A stretch of 64,000 bases of DNA, taken from assembly GCF_000003815.2 (NCBI RefSeq), contig NC_049983.1, positions 20,620,552 to 20,684,551 on the forward strand, in the 5' to 3' direction. Position numbers and translations under genes: made by a program. This document shows positions 33,301-48,300 of the stretch, piece after piece. Numbering within the stretch: the stretch's first letter is position 1; each line of letters starts with the position of its first letter. This stretch comes from Branchiostoma floridae. Taxonomy: Eukaryota > Chordata > Leptocardii > Amphioxiformes > Branchiostomatidae. The notes beneath the pieces are model-generated. The model did no database searches. It had not been told where the DNA came from and saw only the letters and a list, made by a program, of their open reading frames with translations.

Positions 33301-36300
33301 TGATGGCGATGAAGCGACCGCGTACCCGCTGCCATCCACCTGGACCTGAGCATCATGAACACACATGTCAGAAATGTTCACTTCATGGGATTCCAGGTGG
33401 TATGCAAAAAGTACAAGACAACCATGTTGCTTTGTGTATCTTGACAACATTAATGTTTAATATTTCTCTTTTTTCTCTCTCTTTGAGGTCAAGTAGAGTA
33501 GTTCAATGCTGCTTCAATATTTCTCACATTTTTAGACATTTACCACACTGGGTCATCCCTACTCTTCTTCAAAAGTGTAAGTGTGCAAGGTTTTTAATAA
33601 AACAGGAACCTACCAAATGTCTCCACAGCACGAGGCTGTTCCGAGGGGTTAAATGGGGTCGGCTTGTCTTTCTCTCCAGCCTGCTTGCACACAAGGCACC
33701 TGCAAAACAAATATAATACCAGTAATCTATCCAAATCACTCTGCGACAAGCAAACGAAATGTAGATTTTCCACAAGAATGACAGTATTAACGTAATACAG
33801 CTGGAAATGACTCCTATCTCTAGGCACCAAATAGATATGGTAGCATCTTAGCAGCAGTTATAATATGATATACGTGTCACATGTATATGACCTAACTTTA
33901 TTTAGAACTGAAATAAAGATATTAAAAGTCATTTCAACCATGAATTTAAAAGATGTCCCATGCCTTACCCTTCAGTGCATCTGATCTGGTCATACGGGCT
34001 GCTGCCTTGGTCTGAGCAAGGCAGAAATGCCACCTCCCCCTCGTAGATTTTCCTTCTACAAAACTTTTTGAAACCTACAAGGGAAAATGCAACTTCTCTT
34101 GTAAACCATTCTTGTCGCTTTATTGAGAATGTCGAGCAAAGTTGAAGATGATAAGCAACATTTCTCTATCCTCAATATACAACTTTCTATCTAAATCAAC
34201 ATCAAACACAAGGGGATTCAGCATAATAACTGTTATAGTCAAGGTTAAAGAGTTCTCAATATCATAATGCCTTACTGTGACATATATTGCAATTGGACAT
34301 GCACTGCGCTTTAAATTTCTTGCACACCTTAAGCCAGTTGTTTTACTTGTGACAAGAATGCTGGTGCACCCATGGTAAAAGATGGACCAGGTAAACACAT
34401 ACCGGAGTAGTCATATCTAGTGGGACCCATCCACCTGCGCAGGTCGCTGTCTCTCACCACGTCGCCATAGAAACCATAGCCCAGGAACGACACGTTGTAC
34501 CTCAGCAGCTGGCTACGGTAGTGTACAGAGGACACGTCCAGGGGCTGACAGTCACCTGGAATAAATATGACATGTTTGACACACATATTACCAGCTTGGT
34601 ATATTACTGAGTCCAAGCTTAAAAAAAAAATTCCACTTTGTCAAAGAACAATGGGATGTGAATGTTAGAAAGTGCATTTCTTTTCAGTAGGTCAAACAGA
34701 CACTTCCAGATAATACACTGGGGCACAACACTTTCCATCAAACTATTCCTACTCAATTCTTCCCACAAAGGTCAGAACAAGGTCACTGTTCTTCACATTG
34801 GATTTCATGGTGGCACTCTAAGCCAGATGGCATCTGTTCAATAGCACTTAATAGATTTCTATTAAGTGAAGGTCTTTTAGTCAATACCTCGAGCATTGAA
34901 ATCAATTAAGGCAATCCCCCATAAAATGATTTTAGGAGAGATGAAAGCATCAGGGGAAATGATTACATTGATGCAGATTATACTTTGCAGGTCACTTCAT
35001 CCTTTCAGTGGCTGGCAAAGCCTATTGATTTCAGCTCGGAAAGTAGAGACCCCTATCTAAAAATGTCAGAACTGCAGAAGTGCATGATTCAATCTATATT
35101 TGTATAGTACCCGGTATTTCTAAACCAAACTTGCTTACCAATGATTATGTGCAATGCTGAGGTGACGGGGTCATTCACACCGACGGTGGCATAAGAAACA
35201 GCATCTGTAGAACCTGTAATGGGCAAACAGAACAAATGCAATAGAACTGGTGTCAACAACAATACAGCCTAGCATACAGTCCACCTCGATTTTTTCCATA
35301 CTATATGCAAATACAGCAATTAGGACCTATAACTAAGTACAAGTGTGCATTTGTCAATATGTGGATGTCTAGGCATTTCATTCCTTATTCAGTCATTCAT
35401 GCAACCATAAGCAATCACCAGACAACATGGCTTCAAATTGATTGATACACCAGCCTACTGACTGTATCATTTCCCAGGTGGGTCCAACAATATTGGCTGC
35501 CAGGCTCAGGTAGCCGTTCTTCCCTTTTTATTTGGTGTAAGGCCAAATCAAGGCACAATACCCTTGCGATTATGCCTGGTCTGTTTATCTACAGCTTTTA
35601 AAGGTAAGTTTTGCACAATTTCGGCAACAAAACTGCAAATATTCTGAATTCAAAAATATTCATTTAATTCAACAGTTGCAACAACTTGTGCAGCATTTCA
35701 TTTGCATTTTGTTGCTTTTTATATCACATATCCATGTCATGGTTTTATGCTACCAGCTTGGTTAACGAGGCAAATGCAAGCCACATGAAATCCCCTAGCC
35801 TCTGGTAGCACCTAAAAACTCCCCAAAGCTCACAACTTAAGCAGCAGCAGGAAGATGTGGAATTCCATAGATCAAACTTATGATATGTCTTTAAAATAAA
35901 TTTTTTTTAGCAAAACAGTGACTTTGCAGATTCTAAAATAAATCACCAGGAAGTTTCATTTGAGGCAAGGCTTAGCCCAGAAATGACAGATTGTTAGCGT
36001 TTCCTCAGCGTACCTGCAGGAATGATGCCAATGCGGAGGTGAGGTCTGACCAGCTCTGCGGCCAGCCAGTCCTTGTCCACACCAGCCTCCTGCTGGGTTC
36101 TGGTGATCAGGCCATTGAGGATCTCACTGAACATGCCATCTCCTCCAACACACACAATCCTGAGCAGACAGGAAAGTACTCATGTCAGATATTATATATA
36201 TATATTTTTTTAATGTATGTATGTATGATACATTTATTGAAAATACATGCCAAGAGGTAAATGTTACATAGTCATAATAATGATAAATACAATGATATTA

Positions 36301-39300
36301 AGTCCTGTGTACTTGGCCACAACGAAAGGAGTGATGGCCAGTATGAAACCAGAAGCAGATTCACATGTAGTACCCACAGCATACTACTTTTGTACATTGA
36401 GTTAGTTTTCTTGGATTTGACATATCCTTCACTGTTCTATGTTGTACCATAAAAGATCAGACTTTCTTTTATTATCATAGATCTATATTTTCAGAAAGTC
36501 ATCATGTATGGTCAGTCCAAAACCAGTTTTATTTCTCAACAATTCATTCCCAGATTTGTCTCCTCCTGGCAATGTTTGTCAACACGAGCTTAAAGAAAAC
36601 TAACTACAAATTAGTACAATGTACATTTTTGTATACTCAGACATTTTCAGACATCATCAATAATCACTTTCAAAATAATACTAGTAAGAAAATATGTTGG
36701 CAATCATTCTCCACTGTGGTATCACAGGAAGTTGTGCACCTTCAGCCGGCCTCCTATAAATAAAGGTCTTTCATATAAATAAAGGTCTTAACATATTGGA
36801 CATCTTAACAATGAGAAGATGGCAGCGAGTGCTAGCCCTGACCTGACCTCACAAGATACATGGGTCTATTGTCATGAAATGGGTCAATCTGCAATGGAGG
36901 AAATTGTTTGGATAGACATCGAATACAATTTGATATATATACAATGTATTGAAAGGGCACAATACTACAGAAAAGAAGTATCATGCAGCAGAAATAAATC
37001 TGTTCTGCCTGAGCAGTTAATAATGCAAAATACATCTGATGGACCTTTGTAAAAGACTTCCATAAGGATGGCTCTTAAAATATTTATGACCATGGTAATT
37101 TTACCTTATTTGGATAAGAACTGAACATTAAATTGGTGGACTTAATTGACACAATTAAAGTACCTGGACTTTCATAAGGTCCTCTACTACCATTCATGTA
37201 CATATTAGATACACAAAGGCAGGTCAAATGATTTTAACATAGTAATAACAAGGTATACCAATATCAAACTACAGTAAAATGTCAAAATCTGAACATTCTC
37301 TATTACCTGTATTTGCAAACTACACAGATTGTCTAGTACTCGAAAAATATATTGAATTTATCTTTAGAAAAAGAGTATCTAATTCTTTTAAGCATATGGA
37401 AAGAGGATCATCTTCATGATTGTCCAGCACCATGATTTATGCAATATGTCCTCTCTATGTATTACAGGTAGGCACTTGAGGCTTTTCTCACAAAATGTTG
37501 CCAAGCAATTCTAAAACATGTTCTAATGCAGAACTGTAGGAAGCCTGCAGGATGCCTATTCCTGAACTTGACCTATATCTTACCGAAATCAACATCCACA
37601 GCTTCTTGAGATATGCTATTTCCATCAGACGCACATGCATCCACAAGTATACTCACTCCTTTACATCAAAAACAAAAACATATTTATCAGTAGCTTCTTT
37701 GCAGAGATAACAAACTACCCAGGGTTTTACTTCAGACATTTAACTACAGGCAATGAATCAAACATATAATCTATATTACCTTCAGAGTAAGAAGTTACCA
37801 AATGAAACTGTCCAAACTTTTCGGCCATGACAAATGTCCAAATCACAAGACTTCCAGTTGGGGCAATTAAATAACCATATAGACTGAAATGGGTCCAGTA
37901 ATGGCACATAGCCTGCCCTGATTCAATCACAGTAAGATTAGTCATATAAATATGGAGGAATCAGCCCAGGGATATCATTGGTCAAATAAGACATGGAGAA
38001 ACCAGTGCAGGTATTTGGCATCAATATAGTATGTTATCTTACCCCTCGGATATAAGTATGGCAGACACTTTCTGGCATAAAAAAACATGTAACGTTATCA
38101 TGATGCAGATTTCTTAATATTTAGCCAGGAATTGGCTTCATTGTATACTGACAGTACAATATAATTCAGTTTCATGACATAATTTATTTAACCAGGAAAA
38201 ACACTCTCAGGCTACTGCCTGCTTTTCAGGTGCCCCTGGGCACATATGCATACATAAACATAGTACTTACAACATGATTTCAAAATACACTGAAATTAAC
38301 AGACTAGATGCTTGGTAAACAGGTATCTAAATATATCTAGTTGTTTCAGCAACTGTCAGCTTATGTATCTACAGTTTGTAAAGGCATTTCAAACTCTGCA
38401 CATAAATATATCATATCTTCAAACTGGATCCTTATGATGCCTATCTCATTCCGTCAACACCCATTGATTGGTGAGGCCACAAGGGACTGCAGGGTTACTG
38501 ATGATGAAAGACCCAGCTACTACCGATTTTCAAATTAGTGCCCTGATGACTTTTTCTATTTATGATATCAGAAAAACAGGTGGCATGATTTTAGATTGGT
38601 TCAGCTGGGCCCCAAGCAATTTGTTTATCTGTCTTGCTGCTAGTAGTGGTAAGCTTCCAGGTAGATACTGAAGGAAATTTCTATTTTGTCAGGAGGGACT
38701 ATGGCTAAGATGCAAAACATATTCAAGTTTTATCTGCTTTTTGACCTTTGAGTCTTATATATGTACGTGTGAGTGTGTGTGAGAGAGTCCAGTACTTAGT
38801 CTGAAATCAATCTACATAAATCCAAATCAAATCCTTCTCTCGTAAACATTCAGGATGCCATGGCAACAGATAATCACAAAATCCCAGTTTATACCATTAC
38901 CTGGAACAAATGGTCTCCCTATCCATTTTTATTAAGCTTTTCCTACTAATCCTTTGTTATGCAGCTCAATCCTGGTGATTATACTGTAATAACAGGAATA
39001 TATTTGGAACCATTCAAGCGAATAATATGCAAAAAAAAGTTTCTCTTGCACATTCCAGCACCAAACCAAGGAGGTTAACCTCCTTAATCAAACAAAACAC
39101 ATATCCCTTGCCACCCCATAGCCATTCTCTGAAGCAGAACGTTTCCAATTGACTGTTCAGTGTAATGGTTTTCCAGCATTCTCACTAATCCTCTATGAGG
39201 GTCTGCATACCCATCATCAGTACGCCATAGGCAGCCTACTTTGATTTCCAATAATTTGTAGGGAAAGCCATCTTATTCAATTCTAATTCATAGCGAGGTG

Positions 39301-42300
39301 ATTAAATTTTACATACATGTAATTGCTTTCATTGACTTATGTGTAATAAGTATGGGGTTCTTCTGAATTCAACATGAAGCACTGTGGAGACCCCCATACA
39401 GACCCTCTCCTATCAGTACCTAACCCAGATACAGCACTGTATCAGCAATCGTTCACCGAAAACACTTCCATCCATCAGTCCTGCCCACTAATGACCTGTA
39501 TTGACCCAGATTCCCAACCATGATCAATATCAATTTAATTATGACCCTTCACACCACTGGGTGCAGACAGATGGGGTTTTAAAAGGGGACCAGTACCATC
39601 TCCTAACAGGCATCGCTTCTTGGGCGTTAAGGTCATCTCGGTCGTATTGAATGGTCAGCAGTATTTTCAACTCTCTCAATGGCAAATAGGGAAAGTTCCT
39701 AATTGGCATGACAGTGAGAAGACATGTGACTGGCATCCTTAAAATGTCATCAAAGTTCACACCTTTCGCATGCTATAGTTTATATCTGTAGGATAGGCAC
39801 TAACAAATTCAATTTACTTTTTTCAGTGGCTTCAGTTTATGTTAGGACAGAGAAGGGGGGGTCAAGGTGTTTTAAATTAGATTGTAGTTGAACCAATTTT
39901 AGTAGTACAGTAGTTGCAGAAAACAGGTATATTCGTGGTGTAATGAATTTGCAATTAAAAGTTCACCACAAAACAAACAAAATAACAAAAGTTTACTGCA
40001 ATATCTACATGTGACTGACAGCAATGAAAAAATATTTCAAAAGCAGATGATATTCTGGGCCTTTCACATAAGAAGAGTTGGTGCTATGTTAAGCTTCATC
40101 TCCCAATAAATGACAGCCAAAAGGGAACTTAGCTAAATATATAAGTTACATTTGCCTGTTACATTTGCATTGTGCCTGGCATCTAATCTCTACAATTACA
40201 TAGTAAAACTCTATTTACTCCTACTTACAGAATTATTTACTGGTAATAAAATGACATAGTGTAAAGTCCTCAAATAAAATGTTTCTTGTAATTCATCATG
40301 AAAGGGAATTAGTCTGCTTAGGAATGAGCCAGAAGACTTGAAATGACTTGAGTGGAAACATTTGACCTTGATACTTAATGACAGGTCAAATATCTTAGAA
40401 CATCTAAAAGTGATGGCAATGTCTGATACCCCAGTCTTCTGACCACAGAAGAAATGGCTGGAGTTACATGTGATGAGGCTGAGCCATGCTGCCGGCATTC
40501 TAATCATGACTTTCAGCATCATGTGGAGGTGGGCTGATGATCAAATCTTGTTAATAGGAAGGCTACATCATGGGCAATCTATGCTTCATTATTTGTGTTT
40601 AAGTTCAAATAAAGTGAAATTTGATGTATCATTAACTATTTTTGGCTTTTCTGAAAGCATCTGTGTAATATTTAAATCAATGGCACTCTCTGATGGTACA
40701 AATTAGCAATGCAGACATTAAAGCCTGGTGTGTTACGTTGAACGGCGGTTAAACTGGCTATATAGATACAGATACAGAAAGCCATACTACCTAATGTGGA
40801 GTCCTTTCTGTGATGTCATGACCTATTGATAATTTTTCCTACAAAAGAGACACAACTTACATGTAGACAACATAGACGTTTTCAGACAAGACCAAATTTT
40901 CATTTGAAAAATAGAGCAAATTTCATTTCTCTAGCACTTGAAGCCATTTTAAGGCACTTTGGTTTCTGTACCACCACAGTAAAAAATGATAAGAAAAAAT
41001 AAAAAAACTTAACTATTTTTGATTTCCCCAAACAAAGCAATAAAAATCACGATAAAATTTTTCATTAATGTTCTGTAGGATGGTGATATTGGATTCATAA
41101 CCCTGTATGTCTTCCATGTCAACCGAGTGTCTACACAAGAGTAGTAAACCACAAGGGCAAGTTTGTAATTGGCCCACTTTGCACTTCATATGTCATACTT
41201 TACAACCACCATAAATATCAGTGTAACAGACCATCTGCCTTAATGGAAATCATTACAATAATCAACTAATGCACAGTCAGGGTGACCCCAAGGTGCCATA
41301 CTGGGGCCTCCAACAGATGGCCACCCGCAGTGTGAGTTTCGGTGGAGCTGCCAAGGTTACACATTAGCTGAATTACACAGCCCTGCGGGACTACAGGGTG
41401 CCCTTCACACAGCAGGGGGCTATACTTCACTTCCCCATGGACATGTTGGACCCCTGCCAACCTCACATACATACCACATATATCTGTACCCACAGGTCTT
41501 TTCAACACCACTTTATCTTATCAGTCTTGCTGGAAACAAGCAAGAGGCAAGTAATCAACAACGATGCCGTCGCTGGATGCCAGAAATGCGCTGCCTCAGC
41601 ATGTAGGAATCGCCCACTCAGCGCCCAGTTTTCACATCTATCATCATTTGGGGGCCAAAATTTGCATTTTCATCTTGCCAGCCATTTTGAGATTTCCCTG
41701 CTTATGCCTCTGCTTTTCCTGTACATAACAAGTATTCTGAATTCTTACTTCTATACAGTAGTCACAAATCATGCTGACTCAGCAAAGCCCAGTAATGTAA
41801 CCCCATGGTGATATGTGAGATACATGACCGGAAGTGCGCAGTTATCTTAAAATCCTAACATTACAGAAGTCAATATTTTAGGATCTTCCACAATCAATAG
41901 TATTGAATAATCTGCATGAATCATAAAATGAAATTTTACTGTTAGAATAGAGGCGGGAAAAGGACTTAAAATGTTAAACAAGATGTCACAGTCAATATAT
42001 ATATATATGACTTGTCAAGATTTAGAAGTTAATTTTTGGGATATCTATAAGACATCATATTACTTTTTTTTATTAGACATGTTTTGAAAACATTAAAACA
42101 TTAGCAAAGATATAAGATTCCATTATAAAACACAGAAAAGGGTGCTCTCCCCAAAAACCCAAGACAAACTCACTCAAGGTAACTCTAATCAGAGCATATA
42201 TCCTCATTTTGTGTTGATTGAAAGCAAGCTGACAGGATAGTTGCTAACCTGAGGAGGGTGCCCAGGTTGAAATGCTGATAGCATCTAAACGTACTCTCCC

Positions 42301-45300
42301 CAAGCAAGTACAGTCAAACCTGTCTATAGCGGCCACTCAAGGGACCGGACAAATTTGGCCACTATAGACAGGTGGCCCCTGTATAGAGGTGGCAACTTGT
42401 AGATAAAATACCCAAGGGACCGACAAAAAGTGGCCACTATGGACAGGTGGCCCCTCTGTAGAGGTGGCCCCTAATACAGGTTTGACTGTAGCTTATGGAA
42501 GGAGACTACTTTCCCTCTGGCTGATTATATCTCTTCCGATTTGTATTGATTTGCTGGGGACAGCCTAGCGGGGCTAAAGAAAGGTTTGAAACAACAAGAC
42601 TGTTCTGCCTCCTTTTAGGGCCATGTTCACAGGCTTGTGATGTACCAGGCAGTTAGTTACTTACCCATCAAGTTTGTTGAGTTCCAGCTCTTGTAGTAGA
42701 TCACGAGCATGGCCAGCACGCTCTGTAACTGTAACAATATAACATTCTTAATAACATATAACTTGTAGGTATACCATCCAAGAGCTATTTCATATTACAA
42801 AAATCGAACAAGCCTTGCAATAAAGATACATTGAAATAGCTGATTTTAGAATTTCATTCCAAGAAGTTGCTACCTGGTAACCACTACCTGTAATTTACAT
42901 ACGTGTACTAGACAAATTGATCCTGCACACAGTTAAGCACTTCTGGCTTAACCCAGCATGTCTTAGATTTTATGTCATTAGGAAGAATTTCAGACACTGT
43001 CATACCTTGCAAGGGTTGTGTAAGCACTTGTTGTGCCTGACACAATGCCTTACCTGACCAATGCCTTACCTATGACATCTGCCTTGATCCTCGCCAAGTC
43101 AAACAGAGGAGCTACCTTCTGCTGGTAGATCTGAACCCCCCTCTTTTTCCCACCAAAAGGGTTGACAAACACCAGCAGACGGCGCGGTCTGAGGTACTCT
43201 GAGGGAAAAATACAGCGCATGTGTCAGAAATTCTGAATGCCTCATGATATTAGCAAAAGCACCACATGAATACAGTGTCATCATGTAAAACTTGTTGTTC
43301 CTAGCTGTATTTCATTTGTGTTCCTCTCTTTGCTTTTATGATGTTCCTGGAGCTAAAACTCAGAAAAATGCCATTAACCTCAGTGTACCATTTGACTTCT
43401 ACGATGTTGGCATGGGGTTATAATAACATTGTTTGATTGGTGGACAAGTCTGTCTTTTCGTTCTGGCTACAAATGACAATAAAAGGTGTTATCTACATGT
43501 CGTAAAACATCTAAGGTACCTTAATGAATGGTTTATCACATATTTACATTTACAAACAATAGCGAAAACGATTTACATTGCCACATTATCGTTTGTTGTC
43601 AGAAATCGAGAAAGTTTATACCTTGGTTCAATCTCTCCTGTAGTCTATCTATCCACTCCCTACACACCGTAGGGTCTGGGCACTTGAAGGTGACCTTGCC
43701 AGGCCGCCAGATCCGTCCCCGTTTCTTCTGTACATAATGTACTGCAAACCTGGAGCAGCTGATGGGGGTGAGTTCGATATCACTGAAACCGTCCTTGCTC
43801 CTCTGACAGCGTTTCTCCACTGGAGTTACTGCAATCACCTCTGACAGGTCTACTGCATTTGCGTCTGATGCTGGAAAATACAACAGGAGATCAGTTACAC
43901 ATACTCAAGGCAAAACTGCATATTCGAGAAAGTGGCAATTGATTTTCCTCCATCACTGGTATTTAGATTTTGAACTTACATGTGTATGTCACATATTAAT
44001 CATTCTAATCACTGGAGACAAAGCAAATACTGAATACCTTCTGTAAATGCATTTCAGTTTGCGGGGATTTACTTTCGCGGTAACAGGAAAATGGAGTGTT
44101 CACTGTGGTTTTAAGTTTGCGGTAGCGCCATAGACTGCTATAGCTATCAAAAAATAAAAACAAAACATAAAAACCACCGCGATAATTGCTGCATTTACTG
44201 CAACAGTATTTCAAGTATGTGCAAGCGTAATTCTATTTGATGGTGGTGTCTATACTGCTGATCTGATGCGGATGTTTTTGACAGTCTATATCCTGCTTTT
44301 CTTACTCTCTTGCCCATAAATTCTGATCTTCTGGAGAATGAAGCCTAACAGCAAATGATTTCTCAGCACATTACAAATGGTGAAACATGTAACTGCATTA
44401 AACAAAATAAAGCAGATCCATTATTTCAGTAGAAGCAGTTTGGAGCTGGTCCATATTTATCTGGTGCCACCAGAAGAGTGCAATCTCACACAGGGGTGAC
44501 CTTTTTTTTTCAAATTGACTTTTTGAACAATCCAATTTTACATGGGGAGGGATATGGGTGAAATATCCTGTATTTGCTTGCAAATGTTGCTAGTCAAGTC
44601 TTTTATTTACTCATTAAGATTCATAGATAACGATCTGTGAGATGCTGACAACAGAAACTTAAGACATTCCCATACATGGTCACGTAGTCCTTCAGCATAA
44701 CTGTAGGGTATTTGGCCCAGAACAAAGTCTCTGGGAGTGGGAGTCCCCTGTCATGCTATCGATCTTGTGCCCTTGGGAAATGCACTTAACACTTAAAATA
44801 TACAGTCATGCTACAAGTTCAACAACTAACAATCATACTTATCAAGAAAAAATAAGTAAAAAGGTTTGTAGCACTGTAGCAGAGACAAATGTGTACACGC
44901 TGACACGACAACCTGCACATAACACACTCATGTATAATACATGTACACACTGGTTCCTGAGGCGCTGGAGGGTGTGGCAACGTTTTACGTTTCAGAATTG
45001 ATTACTGGGAAATAAATCCTTCCTTCAACTCATCAATTCCCCAGGAAGATTTTGCTGGATAATACCTATTCAAAGCAGGGAGACACTTAAACCTTTCATG
45101 TGATTCCATCAAAGCCACGATGCTAATGCAAAGCACGAGGGCGCTAAGAATAGACAGTAATGGCTTCAGCGAACTGATAGCAACTCTTTTGGAACGACTT
45201 CGTCTACATCAGGGAGCAAAAACTACTTTGTGTAATTCTACAAATGCGCTTATAGCATTACTGGAGGATTTAAAAAGTAGATCATACTTTATTGACGCTA

Positions 45301-48300
45301 CAAAAGAGTAATGACTTTCCAACAGTGAAGTTCAATAGAGTCTGACTAGAAATGGTGCATACCTGATTTACCTATTGCTAGGTTAATAAGTAAAGAGGCT
45401 GATTAAACTTTAAAGCTTTTAACTTCATCAGACTAATGGAGCAACCATCAAGCCTCAAATGACAGCAGCAGAGACAGTGTTATAGTAACTTGTACACTGT
45501 TATTGACACCATGTGAGAATTGAACCCTGAAAAATATGACATTACTTCAACACCCAGACCATAGATACATCACAGGCTTATCAATATAATGTATGAGTCC
45601 TACTGGATCAATCTGCTATAACAAAGCCAATCTGCTTCATGAAGTTTGATGGTATGGCTGTTGGGGACTAGGGAGTCCTGTGCTGATACAATGGGTCTCC
45701 CAGGACTGCCTGTGTCTCTCACGTCACTGTGAGAAGTCGGGTGCAGAACACAGGAGAATGCCAGAATCAATACAATATACCGACACCTTCAATTGTTCTA
45801 TTGGTAAATGGGCAGAGCCACCATCTGCTGAGAATGTATTTTTAGTTTTCTGCCATGCTTTCACAAAGTTTCAGCAGTTTAATTACATGGCTATTCCAGA
45901 AATGGAAATGGGAGGTGGAGGTAATGAAAAAATAGCTATCATATATATGGCTGTGACCGCAGGGAAGGAGGTTATTTTCAAATTCGTTCACTTCTTTGAC
46001 TTGTTTCTGAGAGAAAAATATTAATCAAATTGAGGGAATGAATCACAAGCATCTAGCACTTGACACAGATTTTAAGATGATGGTTCTCATTGATGTTGTA
46101 GAGATACAATGTATATTGTACAACCATGGTTGAGTATTGTAAAAAAAATTAAAATTCAATGTTCATTCAACTGGCATACTGCCATTGTTAGTGCTTTAAC
46201 CATGGCATCTAGGTTACTTCATTGCTATCCAATCAGACAATCATAAATATTCACAGTACCCCAGTTTTTGCTGGAGTAAACACACATATGTGTACATTGG
46301 TCAGCCCTCAATGACATCCATAATTGATCTGTACATTATTGATCATATCCATAATGACTCTGCCCAATGTTCTCTAAGAACCCTCCAGCTAGCTTCCAAA
46401 AAACAAAAACAAATCATTACCCAACATATTTACGACGTCATAAACCGATGATTTGTGATAATGGGCGAGACGATTACGGAGGTCTGTACTTTGTGAGGAT
46501 ACGTGCACCCCAGGCACTGTTCTGATATGTCCTCCTGGGGAAATAATGCCGCTGTGTTACAGGATATCATCAGTCATGTAAGCTTGCAGCCACACACAGG
46601 CAGCATGGCAATTACCCCACTGCTGCTGATCATGTCAGGACTAGCATACATCATTCCTCGCTACACACAGTGAGGGGCGTAGCGCCCTCCGCTGTGCTTA
46701 ATGCTCTCTTTCTGAAACGTTTTTAACTTTTAGATTGATGAATATTGAATGTGTAATCAATCAAGATGGAGGCCAACAGATATTCATTATGTTTCTCGAA
46801 GGAGAAACATATAGCATCTCTACAGATATTTGCATATTCCAACCAGACCAATCAAAACTTAGAAAAAATGGAAGATTTAACATGCAGTCTACGTTTCCAG
46901 CTTTTTGATTGGCTAAAATCTGACTTTCTTGGGGATACGTCGGAAGTAAACCTATCAACGCATAGGACACAAAATGGAACTCCGCATTGTTTTCATTCTG
47001 GCAGCGAAAATCTCGGGCGTCAGCCAATCGGCCATACCTTCAAGCAAACCAAGCAGGCGCTCTAGGAAGAAGTTGCCCGCTATGGAACGAACGAGATCAC
47101 TAACTTTTCACACAAAAACATTTATCTTCAGAAAATTGGACCTTGGAATCTTGGAAATTATGAACGGACCTGTTGCAATATATTTGTATACCTGTTAAAA
47201 GCCCCTGAATGTGGTTATGCGCCTAGTGGCCGAATCGTCAGAGTATCTGATTTGTATGCTTTTGTTGCTGGATCGACCCGGGTTCGAATCCGAAGAGGTA
47301 CACTTTTTTCAGTTGTCTTTTTTTTCCTCTTGAAACATATATTTGATATAAGAATACTTTTGTTTTGCGACTACAACATCAAACCCCGCATTTCGGACTT
47401 TTTTGTTCTGCATTTTTTGGTAAAGAAACAGAGCTTGCTTGTGAATGTACCACAGTAGTAATCAGTGCCACGGTAAGAGGGAGGGGGGGGGGGTGACGGG
47501 GGTGGATTCGCAAAATCAAAAAGTTGCTCCAATGAAAATTTAGCCGGGAAACATTATGCATTTTCACGAAAATGTTGCCTCTCAAGTTGTTACTATTTGT
47601 TAGCGGTGGCTGTCTTTGGACAAGACTGACATTGTACATATGTGCATGCAATGCCCCAACATCTCCACCAAACAAATGGCATTGATTCCTAGCCTAAAAC
47701 GTTTATTTAAAAAGTGATTCAAAAAATATTCTTACTATATAAGGTTGCACCAGTGATACCGAATACACACAAGAAAGTTGATTGACTTAATTAAAAAGAA
47801 TTCTGACATCCTTTAGATTTGGCATAGCTTAATCCAAATCTAAATTTGCTAAATCTCTGTTATATATGAATACCATAATATCATATGTATGCAGTTGCTT
47901 TCTTTACATACTAGTAGGTAAAATGTATGCAGTTGCTTTCTTTACATAGGTAAAAGACTTGGAAAAAACAAAAATATTTTGAATAAAATTTAACAGAAAT
48001 ATCATCAACAGTACTTCTGCGTACAATGTAATTCTCTTTTTCCTAACAGCCTGTGATAGCAGCATATTTTTGCAGTAGGAAAACTATGGCTGAAAATAGA
48101 ACATGGTCACTTACATCATAGATCTGTTGACACAAGAATGACAACAAACAAATCCCATCAAGCAATATCTATCTTTCAGATTTGATGAAAATCTGATGAA
48201 TGGAAGTAAGGATACTAAGATAAAATCACATCATCCAATTGGATAATTAGGAAACCTGTCATTTCAGGAACCCATAAGGGGGCAGTTACATGTAGAAAAT

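Noticed and set aside
44753-45311. Open frames of 82 and 63 codons in CERK intron 1
   Set aside because: No similarity, no splice or promoter context, composition like surrounding intron.
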